A stretch of DNA of 11,911 nt from an uncultured Verrucomicrobiota bacterium (GTDB lineage Bacteria; Verrucomicrobiota; Kiritimatiellia; RFP12; UBA1067). A program made the translations under genes and the position numbers. Positions within the stretch are counted from its first letter, which is position 1; the number at the start of each line of letters is the position of its first letter. This document shows, piece by piece, positions 1 to 7,697 of this stretch. The notes beneath the pieces are model-generated. The model had not been told where the DNA came from, did no database searches, and saw only the letters and a program-made list of their open reading frames with translations. The DNA lies in contig CALYTX010000018.1 of NCBI GenBank assembly GCA_945487985.1, positions 1-11,911 of the forward strand. The letters run 5' to 3'.

Positions 1-1
1 C

Positions 2-3000
2 AGTAAAGGCGGTAGCGCGCTCTACTATTTCCCCAAGCTGTACATCTCGGGCTCGGTGTTTGAGTCGCTCTATTCGACAGACGACAATAGATCGAACGCA
101 CTTTATGCATACGATGGATATGTCGAGGCTGATGACTGCGTCTTCTTGCGGAATGGAAAATACGTAAAGTGGGTCGGAACCGGCTATGGCGGTCCGGGCG
201 TTTTGTTCAGTTCGGAATACGCAAGGTTTAGATATTTCCGAGATTGCGTGGCGAGCAACTGCTATGGAGTCGTGCAGAAGAACGCCTCTGGCATCAAAGG
301 GGCCATGCAGATTATCAATACCAACGGCATTCTGACCTTTGAGCAATGCGTGCTAACCAATAACTATTGCTCGATGCCCACGATGCCAGGGTACTCCTAT
401 ACGATGTTCGGCAATCAGCAGCAAATCGGCAACGGCAAGCCCGTGTATCGTGGGTGCGTGTTTTCCGGCAATCGGATCGTCGCATTGGCCATGTCCGCGA
501 TGGAGGGCGATTCGTTTGCGCTGGGTATCGCCGGTTCGCTTTCAGCAGAAAGAAATGGCGGCATTACGACATTTGAGAACTGTGTTTTCGACCACAATTC
601 CGTCGAGGATGCCACTGGATCGGTCGCGGAGGTGGTCAAGTCTCAGGGTGTGCTCGTGGCTGCTCGGAGTAATGGCGGTAGCCGCCACAGCGTAATCAAC
701 TGCACGTTTTTCTCTTCGGGCGATAAAGATTTGGGCGATATAGCCGTCTACGGTAGCGGCGAGGGCTATCCCATCAATGTGGTCAATTCGCTGTTTATGT
801 CTGACGGCGAAGTCGCGACCCCGTTCGTCCGCGCCACCAATGCCTCGGAATCGATGCCGATTAATGTTTGGTGCTGCACGGCGAAGAATGTTTTCTCCGC
901 GCCCGATATCGTCGTCGATGGCGGCGAGTGGCGCTACGATCCCGTTCCGCTTCGGCGGACGGCGCGCGGATGCTTGCAGCCAGAGGTATTAACCCCTGGC
1001 TTGCGCATAGCCGCCGACGTTGCGGTGACAACCAACAAGATTGACAACAACAATCCAATGAATTTTCGTTTCCGTCCGCCGCAGGCGCAAGTTTATTCGC
1101 CTTTGAATGCTGATGCCCTGATTGGCGACAATCCCGAACTGATTGGCGATATGGTCGACGACACTTCCCGTCCCGAGGGTGCTTTCACGCGCGGGGCGAT
1201 GCAGGCGCTTACCGAGAACGGGGAAAATGGCTTCGCGCTTGTTCTGCGCCGCAGTCCGTTCAACGCTGGCACCTTGGAAGGTCCCGCAGTGCAAAGCGTC
1301 CTTCCCGGCGAAGCTTCTGTGCCCGTAAGGGCCGTTGCGTCCGATGGCGCAACATTCGCCGGATATTTCACCGAGGATGGCGAGCTTTATTCTCCCGATG
1401 CGGAATTGCAAGTTGCAAATATGTCGTCTGCGCTGCTGCTCACGGCCAGGTTTGCGACCGACAAGGTTGCCATCACCTTCGATTTGCAAGGCGGCGGAAC
1501 TTTCTCCGAAAATGGCCGCTCATCTATCACTGTTGAAGCATACGCCGGGGCGGAGTTCCCTGAAGTACCGGAGTATGCATTAAACGGCAGCTTTTTCGTC
1601 AAGGGCTGGGAGGGCGTATCTGCGTTCGTTCCATTCGGAATGCAGACCATTACGGTCAAGGCCGCGCTGGGAACTACGGTACCGCAAGTATTTTGCGTCG
1701 TGCCGAGCGGGACTGGGTCTCGCGGCGATGGTTCGGGACGCGGCTGGGAGAATGCGACGGACGATCTTGGCGCTGCAATCACCAAGGCGATCGATTGCTA
1801 CCGCGGCGAGCTTTGGTTAAAAGAGGGTGTGTATCTCGTCACCAATTCGTTTGCGGTCCGCTCGAATGTTGGAATCTATGGCGGGTTTAACGGAACCGAA
1901 AGCGAGCGCTCGCAGGCAGATCCGAACCAGCGCGTCACGGTGCTGACTGGCGATATATACAAGGATGGCAACCCTGCCGATAGCACCAACGGTGCCCTTG
2001 CCGACAAGTGCCAGTATTGGAAGCCTGAGAATACTGCTCCCGCCGATCGCGCCCAGCGCCGGCGAGTGTACGATTACGAGCGGCGCGAATTGGTAGTGCC
2101 GCCCGAAAGCGAAACCTGGAACAACTATTCTATCAATGTTAATAGCGGTTGCGGCGATAAGGCATTCAAGTGCGAATCGTCCGAATCGTGCACCAATTTT
2201 GTCGTATCGGGGATAACCTTCGTCGGTTTCAAATATGGGGCGATAGATTTTTCTACTTCGGGGCGTCACGAATTGTGCGTCGAGAACTGCGAATTCCTCG
2301 CATGCGGTCACTGTCTTTACGACAAAGGAGGGTGGGCAGTTTCGCTCGGCGGTTCGCTCAATATTCGCAATTCGCGCGTGGCCTTCTGTCAGGGCGGAAT
2401 ACGCGTTAACGACTACAATAGCCAGACATCCTGCGGAAATAGTCGATTTGAGAATGTTGTTATTGAAGATTCGAAGATTGGTAATTCAGGTGGAGTTTTG
2501 CTGCAGATTCGTAACTATGCAGAAGGCGCTTATGTGGTTACGAACTGCCTTTTCCGCCGAAACATCAGCCATAGGGTCTGCGAAATGTTCGCGTTCCAGC
2601 GTTCTCCAGTCGCGCGCCTCGTCGATTGCAGTTTTGAAGACAACCGTATTCTGACGTCCGAAAATGGGAATGGCATCTACATCGCCAGTGCCGCTGATGA
2701 GATTGAAGTTCTGCGTTGTCGCTTTATCGGCAACTCGTTGGCGAAAAGCAAATTGAGCGACGGCACCGACACCCGCGAATGGAATGTGCTCTCGTTTAGG
2801 AAGCAGGGTCCGTCCTGGAAGGTCTGGGGGTCGGTGGCGCGCGATTGCTTCTTCGCCGGCAATTCCATAAGTACTGTCGATGATAGACACAACAGCGCCA
2901 TTGTCGGCGAAGTCCAGGGCGATGATGTGGGCGGATACAAGGTTATATTGATCAATTGCACTTTCGTGACCAATACTGTCCAGACGGCCGGCGCGAGGGC

Positions 3001-3682
3001 GCGCGCGGCTACGCTGATGATGCCCAAATCGAACAATAATACCTTCTCGGCGATTCATTGCAGCTTCTATGAAAACAAACTACAGGCCGCTTCGGGAATT
3101 GCGGCTGATGTGCTGCAGCTCGACCGCAAAAAAGTCGACTCGGATCAGGACCGCGCAACCGATAGTGAAAACTTTTCCATTGTAAATTGCGCCTTCGGGA
3201 ACGCTTCCGCTGGCTACCGACCGTTCATCCGCAACCGCACCTCGCCGTTTGCAATTATGGGCGTTATCTGTTGCGGTCTCGATAAGACGATGCTCGAGCG
3301 CGACGAATCGGCGAGAGTCAACAGTTTTGTCTTTGTCGAAACTGTGCTTGATGAATGTCCGGAATTTCACCGCAAAGTGTTGACTGGTGCGAACGGAGCA
3401 ATGGCGATGGCGGTCGGGGCGGCGACGTCCGCAGCGAAGGCCGGGCATCCCGTTTTCATCAGCGACGACCGGCAGGTGTATTTCTACAGCACTGCGTCGA
3501 ATTGTTGGCGGAAACTATTTTGGCTCAAGGATACGGTGAGGGACGAAGACGTCGCGAGCAAAGGGCTGTCGCAAGAGGCTGCCCAGTTTGTCGACGCCTT
3601 TGGCAAGCCGCGCGATTCTAAGAAAATTGCCGCTGGCGCGCTCAATCCCGTCGCTTCGCCGCTTATTATGCGTCTGCGCTGA
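2..3682 (+). CDS. Large secreted/surface parallel beta-helix protein, 3' part (5' end outside window)
   Basis: The reading frame is open from the first bases, so the start lies upstream. The GTG at 56 is internal and has no ribosome binding site. The visible 1226 residues form two right-handed beta-helix modules (about residues 1-300 and 565-1110). Both are rich in short turns ending in asparagine, such as CVFSGN, CVFDHN and CSFEDN, resembling the FxxN repeats of chlamydial Pmp proteins. Residues about 430-560 form a linker with bacterial-repeat (Listeria/Bacteroides type, Flg_new-like) sequence around ITFDLQGGG. The second module opens with GDGSGRGW, then LWLKEGVY and YGGFNGTE, typical of secreted beta-helix proteins in several Gram-negative phyla. 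It ends in LIMRLR with no PEP-CTERM, LPXTG or autotransporter barrel visible. Such proteins usually act in adhesion or glycan binding/cleavage; no catalytic residues are identifiable. The family call is good; the function is unknown. Confidence 0.85.
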   Translation, partial: SKGGSALYYFPKLYISGSVFESLYSTDDNRSNALYAYDGYVEADDCVFLRNGKYVKWVGTGYGGPGVLFSSEYARFRYFRDCVASNCYGVVQKNASGIKGAMQIINTNGILTFEQCVLTNNYCSMPTMPGYSYTMFGNQQQIGNGKPVYRGCVFSGNRIVALAMSAMEGDSFALGIAGSLSAERNGGITTFENCVFDHNSVEDATGSVAEVVKSQGVLVAARSNGGSRHSVINCTFFSSGDKDLGDIAVYGSGEGYPINVVNSLFMSDGEVATPFVRATNASESMPINVWCCTAKNVFSAPDIVVDGGEWRYDPVPLRRTARGCLQPEVLTPGLRIAADVAVTTNKIDNNNPMNFRFRPPQAQVYSPLNADALIGDNPELIGDMVDDTSRPEGAFTRGAMQALTENGENGFALVLRRSPFNAGTLEGPAVQSVLPGEASVPVRAVASDGATFAGYFTEDGELYSPDAELQVANMSSALLLTARFATDKVAITFDLQGGGTFSENGRSSITVEAYAGAEFPEVPEYALNGSFFVKGWEGVSAFVPFGMQTITVKAALGTTVPQVFCVVPSGTGSRGDGSGRGWENATDDLGAAITKAIDCYRGELWLKEGVYLVTNSFAVRSNVGIYGGFNGTESERSQADPNQRVTVLTGDIYKDGNPADSTNGALADKCQYWKPENTAPADRAQRRRVYDYERRELVVPPESETWNNYSINVNSGCGDKAFKCESSESCTNFVVSGITFVGFKYGAIDFSTSGRHELCVENCEFLACGHCLYDKGGWAVSLGGSLNIRNSRVAFCQGGIRVNDYNSQTSCGNSRFENVVIEDSKIGNSGGVLLQIRNYAEGAYVVTNCLFRRNISHRVCEMFAFQRSPVARLVDCSFEDNRILTSENGNGIYIASAADEIEVLRCRFIGNSLAKSKLSDGTDTREWNVLSFRKQGPSWKVWGSVARDCFFAGNSISTVDDRHNSAIVGEVQGDDVGGYKVILINCTFVTNTVQTAGARARAATLMMPKSNNNTFSAIHCSFYENKLQAASGIAADVLQLDRKKVDSDQDRATDSENFSIVNCAFGNASAGYRPFIRNRTSPFAIMGVICCGLDKTMLERDESARVNSFVFVETVLDECPEFHRKVLTGANGAMAMAVGAATSAAKAGHPVFISDDRQVYFYSTASNCWRKLFWLKDTVRDEDVASKGLSQEAAQFVDAFGKPRDSKKIAAGALNPVASPLIMRLR
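137..598 (+). repeat. CxFxxN beta-helix turn repeats, first module
   Basis: Three exact copies of C-x-F-x-x-N begin at 137, 455 and 581 (CVFLRN, CVFSGN, CVFDHN). Looser copies such as CVLTNN and CTFFSS lie around them. Each probably marks the same strand and turn of successive beta-helix coils. The repeats are at protein level only; the codons differ, so this is not a recent DNA tandem array. Confidence 0.7.
2546..3076 (+). repeat. CxFxxN beta-helix turn repeats, second module
   Basis: Six exact copies begin at 2546, 2627, 2717, 2846, 2957 and 3059 (CLFRRN, CSFEDN, CRFIGN, CFFAGN, CTFVTN, CSFYEN). Spacings are 27, 30, 43, 37 and 34 residues. A degenerate copy, CAFGNA, follows near 3188. The 27-43 residue period suggests one signature per coil or per pair of rungs. 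Confidence 0.7.
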
Positions 3683-3714
3683 GCGCTCGGCCGGAGCGGG
3701 CGTGCGAAAGGCAA

Positions 3715-3774
3715 GGTAATAGGAAACCGATTGCGTGGTGAGGAGCGAGCTGCGCAACGGACTGACCTATTGCC
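3715..3774. other. Long imperfect inverted repeat / RNA hairpin between beta-helix gene and trkA
   Basis: The outer arms are GGTAATAGG (3715-3723) and CCTATTGCC (3766-3774), pairing over 9 positions with one G-U. The inner arms are CCGATTGCG (3727-3735) and CGCAACGG (3753-3760), pairing over 8 positions with one bulged A. Small internal loops and a 17-base apical loop complete it. No T-run follows, so it is not a standard intrinsic terminator. It may be a 3' structure of the upstream mRNA or a regulatory element. The rest of the 134-base gap holds only the -10 element listed separately. Confidence 0.45.
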
Positions 3775-3796
3775 CGCCCCGCCGCTTGTGCAATAA

Positions 3797-3805
3797 TGCT
3801 ATAAT
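3797..3805 (+). promoter_or_regulatory. Extended -10 promoter element for trkAH
   Basis: The sequence TGCTATAAT is a perfect extended -10 (TGnTATAAT). No -35 hexamer is present at 16-18 bases upstream, which extended -10 promoters can tolerate. The predicted transcription start is near 3812, about 5 bases before the trkA ATG at 3817. That leaves almost no leader and no Shine-Dalgarno sequence. Confidence 0.6.
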
Positions 3806-3816
3806 ATTCCTAAGTC

Positions 3817-5241
3817 ATGAAAGTATTCATCATAGGAGCAGGATTCACCGGCATTGCCCTGTCGCAAACGCTGATTGCCGAAAAAAACAGCGTCACGCTT
3901 ATCGACAACGATCCCGAGCGTGTGCGGCACGCGAGCGACCAGCTTGACTGCACGGTTATGGAGGCCAACGGCAACGACCTTGAGGTTCTCGAATCGGCCG
4001 GAATCGCCTCGGCCGACGCGATTGTCACGTTGACGGAAGACGACGAAATCAACATGATAACCTGCTCGCTGGTCGATGCGGTCTATCCTAACATCCTCAA
4101 AATAGCCCGGGTGCGCAACTACGCTTACTACGATGCGGCGGCGGCGGCGCGGCGGCGGCTGAAGGTCGCGTTTCCGGCCGGGCGCCCGCTTTACGGCATC
4201 GACGTCATGCTCAACCCCGACGTTGAGGTTGCCGAGGCCGTCACGCGGGCGATGGCCTACGGAGCTGTCGGGTCGGTGATCGAACTGGAAGACGGCTATG
4301 TGCTCGCGACAGTGGAAATTGGCGAGGCCAGTCCGCTGGCGGGATTGACGGTTGGCCACCTGGCGGAAGTTCCCGGATGGCATTTCATCATTGCCTCGAT
4401 TGGCTCGGGCGAGAATAGTCTTCTTCCCAACGGCAATAGTCTAATCAAGGCGGGGGAAAGTATCAGTGTCGTGCTCAAGGAGGGCGATGTCTCGGTGCTT
4501 GCCAAGCTGACCTGTTCGCCCGCGGCGAAAGCGCGGCGGGTTGTTGTTTTCGGGGCAGACCGCCCGGGAATGCTTGTGGCCGAGCGCCAGGTGGTCGGGG
4601 CGCGCCGCGAGTTGTGGCGCCGTCTCTTCGGTGCGCGCCCGAGCGCTTGTCGCGAGCTGGTGATAGTCGACCGCGACCAGGAACTTTGCCAGAAGGCGGC
4701 GCGCCGGTTCCCCGAGGCGCGAATTCTCTGCGGAGATGTTACCGACGAGGCGCTACTGGCGGAAGAGCGTCTCACCGAGGCCGACTTGCTTGCGGCCGTC
4801 TCGGGCAATCCCGAACTCAATCTTGTTACCGCCGCCTATCTGCGCTCGCGCGGGGTTAAGAAGGCGGTTGCGCTTACGGCTAATGTTTCTTACGGCGACA
4901 TCGCGCGCAAGCTTGGCATTGACGTGGCCGTCCCCGTGCGTGGAACGGTGGTGGACGGCATTATGAGCCATCTGCGCGGACGCAATGTATGGTCCGTGCA
5001 CAGTATCTGCGAAAACCGCTTCATGCTTGTAGAGGGGCGCGTGGCGGAGGGTGCACGCTTCGCCGGGCTTGCGCTGAGCGAGGCAGCTGCTTCCGGCGGC
5101 TTTCTCGTGCTGCTCTATCGCAAGGACGGCGGCGGGATGCTGCAGCTGCCGTCGGGCGATACGGTGCTGTCGCCGGGGGCGCATGTCGTAATCATCGCCG
5201 CGAGCGACGACCACGAGACTCTGCACAAATTCTTCCTATGA
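3817..5241 (+). CDS. trkA: Trk potassium uptake system, NAD-binding regulatory subunit TrkA
   Basis: This is a 474-residue cytoplasmic protein, close to the usual TrkA length, with two RCK (Rossmann plus TrkA-C) halves. The first Rossmann fold has the glycine motif GAGFTG (residues 7-12) and the acidic end of strand 2, LIDND (28-32). The first TrkA-C domain follows at about 150-230. The second Rossmann fold starts near 241 as VVVFGADRPG, where the glycine motif is degenerate. Its strand 2 is LVIVDRD (281-287), and a second TrkA-C domain spans about 390-474. TrkA forms a ring under TrkH and gates K+ uptake in response to nucleotides. The ATG at 3817 is the only sensible start before the Rossmann strand. 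It has no Shine-Dalgarno sequence and sits 11 bases after a -10 box. The stop overlaps trkH by four bases, so the two are translationally coupled. Confidence 0.93.
   Translation: MKVFIIGAGFTGIALSQTLIAEKNSVTLIDNDPERVRHASDQLDCTVMEANGNDLEVLESAGIASADAIVTLTEDDEINMITCSLVDAVYPNILKIARVRNYAYYDAAAAARRRLKVAFPAGRPLYGIDVMLNPDVEVAEAVTRAMAYGAVGSVIELEDGYVLATVEIGEASPLAGLTVGHLAEVPGWHFIIASIGSGENSLLPNGNSLIKAGESISVVLKEGDVSVLAKLTCSPAAKARRVVVFGADRPGMLVAERQVVGARRELWRRLFGARPSACRELVIVDRDQELCQKAARRFPEARILCGDVTDEALLAEERLTEADLLAAVSGNPELNLVTAAYLRSRGVKKAVALTANVSYGDIARKLGIDVAVPVRGTVVDGIMSHLRGRNVWSVHSICENRFMLVEGRVAEGARFAGLALSEAAASGGFLVLLYRKDGGGMLQLPSGDTVLSPGAHVVIIAASDDHETLHKFFL
4135..4158 (+). repeat. GCG/CGG triplet run inside trkA
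   Basis: Five GCG codons followed by three CGG codons encode Ala5-Arg3 at TrkA residues 107-114, after the YYD of the first Rossmann domain. Changes in copy number would stay in frame, so this is not an obvious phase-variation tract. Confidence 0.6.
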
Positions 5242-6671
5242 TTTTTTCCGTCGTCAGAGTTGCCGTCTATGTTTTGGGAATCGTCGGCACGTCGATGGCG
5301 GTTCCGCTCGCCGTCGCCTGCATAGAGGGCGAACGACGCATGGCGGGTGTGTTTCTTTCGCTGATGATCGCAGGATGGGCGGCGGCGGGGCTGTTTCTTT
5401 TACGCGGCCGCCGCCGATCGCAGGTGTTCGACGTCCGGAACGCCTTCGGGGTCGTCGGTGGAATCTGGATAGCCGTCTGCTTGTTCGGCGCATTGCCGTT
5501 TGCCCTGAGCGGATATTTTGCGTCGTTCACCGATGCCGTGTTCGAGAGTGTGAGCGGTTTCACAACGACCGGCGCTTCCGTGCTCGCGGAAGTGGAATCG
5601 CTGCCGCGCAGCCTCAACCTCTGGCGCTGCCAGACCCACTGGCTCGGAGGTATGGGGGTTATCGCGCTGGCCGTGGCGCTTATTCCGCTGTTGGGCGTGG
5701 GAGGCTTCCGTCTTATCAAGGCCGAGACCTCCGGCCCGACGAAAAGCAAATTTACCGCCTTTGTGTCGAACACGGCCAAAACGCTCTGGCTTATCTACTG
5801 TCTACTTACCGTCGCTGACGCCGCGCTGCTGCACTGGGCGGGGTTGGATGTTATCGACGCGGTGGCCCACGCTTTTTCGACCATAGGCACGGGAGGGTTC
5901 TCGACGCGCAACGCCAGTCTCGGATCCTTCGCTCTTCCGCTCGTGGAATGGATCACGTTTGCGTTCATGCTGCTCGCATCGGTAAATTTTGCTGTCCACT
6001 ACCGTCTATTCACCGGGCGGTTTTCCGAGGTTTGGCGCGATACGGAATTGCGCGCGCTCGTAGTGATTGTCGTTGCGGCGATCGCCGGAATCTTCGCTAT
6101 TCGCGCTTTCGCCGCCGCCGACCTTTCCGCGACATTTCGCACAACGGCTTTCCAGGTGGCCTCCATCCTGTCTACGACGGGATTTATGACCTGCGACTAT
6201 CTCACTTGGCTGCCCGGTGCGCAGTGCATACTGCTGGCTCTTTTCTTTATCGGCGGCTCGTCGGGATCGACAGCCGGCGGCGTAAAGGTGATCCGTTGGA
6301 CGATTCTTGCCAAGCAGTTGCGCAACGAACTGAGTCGGATTCTCCATCCTCACGAAGTGATTTCTCTTTCCGTTAACGGCGTGACGGGGAGGGAAGTGTT
6401 CGTGCCAGTGGTGGCGACATTTGTATTCGTCTATCTGCTCTTAGTGATGGTCACAGCGTTTTTTGGAACGCTGTCTGGGCTTGATCTTTTTACCAGCTTC
6501 ACCGCCGCGCTGACCATGGTCGGCAATGTGGGGCCGGCTTTTGGTTCGCTGGGTCCAACGTCCAACTTCGGCGCGATTATGCCCGCGCTCAAATGGTGGT
6601 ATGCATTCGCGATGCTCGCTGGGCGTCTGGAAATATACACGCTTTTGTTTCTAATCGGACGGATGCGTTAG
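5238..6671 (+). CDS. trkH: Trk potassium uptake system, membrane subunit TrkH
   Basis: This 477-residue inner-membrane protein conducts K+ uptake and is gated by TrkA. Four pore-loop selectivity motifs appear in order: SGFTTTGAS (106-114), STIGTGGFS (214-222), LSTTGFMT (311-318) and MVGNVGPAFG (427-436). Other family marks are HWLGGMG (134-140) and the glycine/serine-rich GGSSGSTAGG before VKVIR (339-353), which forms the intramembrane gate region. Hydrophobic segments run throughout. The start is the ATG at 5238, which overlaps the trkA stop as ATGA; the open frame continues upstream but only as a shadow of trkA. Length and motifs fit TrkH/KtrB-type transporters, and the adjacent double-RCK TrkA favours TrkH. 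The protein appears intact. Confidence 0.95.
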   Translation: MIFSVVRVAVYVLGIVGTSMAVPLAVACIEGERRMAGVFLSLMIAGWAAAGLFLLRGRRRSQVFDVRNAFGVVGGIWIAVCLFGALPFALSGYFASFTDAVFESVSGFTTTGASVLAEVESLPRSLNLWRCQTHWLGGMGVIALAVALIPLLGVGGFRLIKAETSGPTKSKFTAFVSNTAKTLWLIYCLLTVADAALLHWAGLDVIDAVAHAFSTIGTGGFSTRNASLGSFALPLVEWITFAFMLLASVNFAVHYRLFTGRFSEVWRDTELRALVVIVVAAIAGIFAIRAFAAADLSATFRTTAFQVASILSTTGFMTCDYLTWLPGAQCILLALFFIGGSSGSTAGGVKVIRWTILAKQLRNELSRILHPHEVISLSVNGVTGREVFVPVVATFVFVYLLLVMVTAFFGTLSGLDLFTSFTAALTMVGNVGPAFGSLGPTSNFGAIMPALKWWYAFAMLAGRLEIYTLLFLIGRMR

Positions 6672-6722
6672 AAATGGGATCCTGATGAAATCGCGTTGCC
6701 GTGAAAGGAGAAAGAAATAGAA

Positions 6723-7697
6723 ATGGATCTTGCCGAGCTTGAGCAAATAGTTCTCGCCGACGGGGAAATCGCCGCGAAAGAGGTTCTGGAAGTGCTTCAA
6801 AGCGCGCCGCGGGAGGACTTGTGGGAATGCGCCCACCGGATAACCGCGCATTTCAAGCCGAAGGTCTTCGACTTTTGCGCAATCGTCAACGCCCGTTGCG
6901 GCAATTGTACCGAGAACTGCAAGTGGTGCGCGCAGTCCGCTCACTGGCGTGCGAAATGCGGCGCGCACGGCTGGATCGGCACCGAAGCGGCGGTTGCGGC
7001 CGCGGCAGCCGCCGAGGCGAATGGGGTGCATCGGTTTGGAATCGTCACCTCCGGTCGCGGTCAGACCCCAAGCCAGATTGACGAAATATGCGCGGCGGTG
7101 AGTGCGATCCGGGAACGGACGAAGATCCACCGTTGCGCCTCGCTCGGGTTGCTCGACGAGGACGCGCTTGCGAAGCTCAAAGCGGCCGGCCTGGAGCGCA
7201 TTCACTGCAATCTTGAAACCGCTCCCTCGCGGTTCGCCTCGCTTTGTACAACTCATGCTTACGAGGACAAGCTCAAGACGCTGCGCGCGGCCAAGGCGAT
7301 GGGTTTTGAGATTTGCTCGGGCGGCATTGTCGGCATGGGCGAAACCAAGGCCGAGCTCGTTGAGTTTGCCTTCGCGCTGAAGGCGATCGCCCCCGATTCG
7401 ATTCCGCTGAATATTCTCGATCCGATCGAGGGAACGCCGTTGGGCGAACGCGAGTTCCTCTCGCTGCCGGAGATTCTCGACGCGATTGCAATCGTGCGGA
7501 TTGCCAATCCCAGCACGCCAATCAGGTTCGCCGGCGGACGCCGCCGGCTTTCCGACGCGGATGCGGCCAGAGCGATCTATGTTGGAATCGACGCTGGTAT
7601 TCAAGGTCCGCTACTCACCACCCCCGGCTCTGACTACGACGACGACCGCCATCTCGCTGCTCGAGCCGGCTACGCGACGCGCAACGAAGAGTCGTGA
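6723..7697 (+). CDS. bioB: Biotin synthase BioB (radical SAM), anaerobe-type variant
   Basis: This 324-residue radical SAM enzyme inserts sulfur into dethiobiotin to make biotin. The SAM-cluster motif is C62-TEN-C66-KW-C69, followed by AQSAHW. Later family blocks are CASLGLL (138-144), HCNLETAPS (161-169), CTTHAY (175-180), CSGGIVGMGET (198-208), IRFAGGRR (267-274) and LLTTPG (297-302). Of the classical auxiliary [2Fe-2S] ligands, Cys138, Cys198 and Arg268 align, but the position of E. coli Cys97 is Gly106 in RFGIVTSGRG. Extra cysteines include 52, 59, 162 and 175. This pattern fits the BioB type described in obligate anaerobes with a different auxiliary cluster; the ligand assignment is inference. 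AAAGGAG at 6704-6710 precedes the ATG by 12 bases. The 51-base gap after trkH shows no clear promoter or BirA operator. Confidence 0.95.
   Translation: MDLAELEQIVLADGEIAAKEVLEVLQSAPREDLWECAHRITAHFKPKVFDFCAIVNARCGNCTENCKWCAQSAHWRAKCGAHGWIGTEAAVAAAAAAEANGVHRFGIVTSGRGQTPSQIDEICAAVSAIRERTKIHRCASLGLLDEDALAKLKAAGLERIHCNLETAPSRFASLCTTHAYEDKLKTLRAAKAMGFEICSGGIVGMGETKAELVEFAFALKAIAPDSIPLNILDPIEGTPLGEREFLSLPEILDAIAIVRIANPSTPIRFAGGRRRLSDADAARAIYVGIDAGIQGPLLTTPGSDYDDDRHLAARAGYATRNEES

Noticed and set aside
56..58. GTG as the start of the beta-helix gene
   Set aside because: The frame is open to the first bases of the window with beta-helix-like sequence (LYISGSVF), and no ribosome binding site precedes it; the gene simply begins upstream.
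3683..3712. CGCTC...GAGCG hairpin just after the beta-helix stop as an intrinsic terminator
   Set aside because: The stem is only 5 pairs and no T-run follows.
4989..5237. N-terminal extension of TrkH
   Set aside because: It is entirely inside trkA in another frame, is arginine- and glycine-rich with no membrane segments, and the ATGA overlap at 5238 gives the usual start.
6672..6722. BirA-type biotin operator or riboswitch upstream of bioB
   Set aside because: No long inverted repeat of the TTGTAAACC type and no room for a structured riboswitch in 51 bases.
6651..7604. 317-residue minus-strand open frame opposite bioB
   Set aside because: It is a shadow of bioB; composition and lack of motifs show no independent coding signal.
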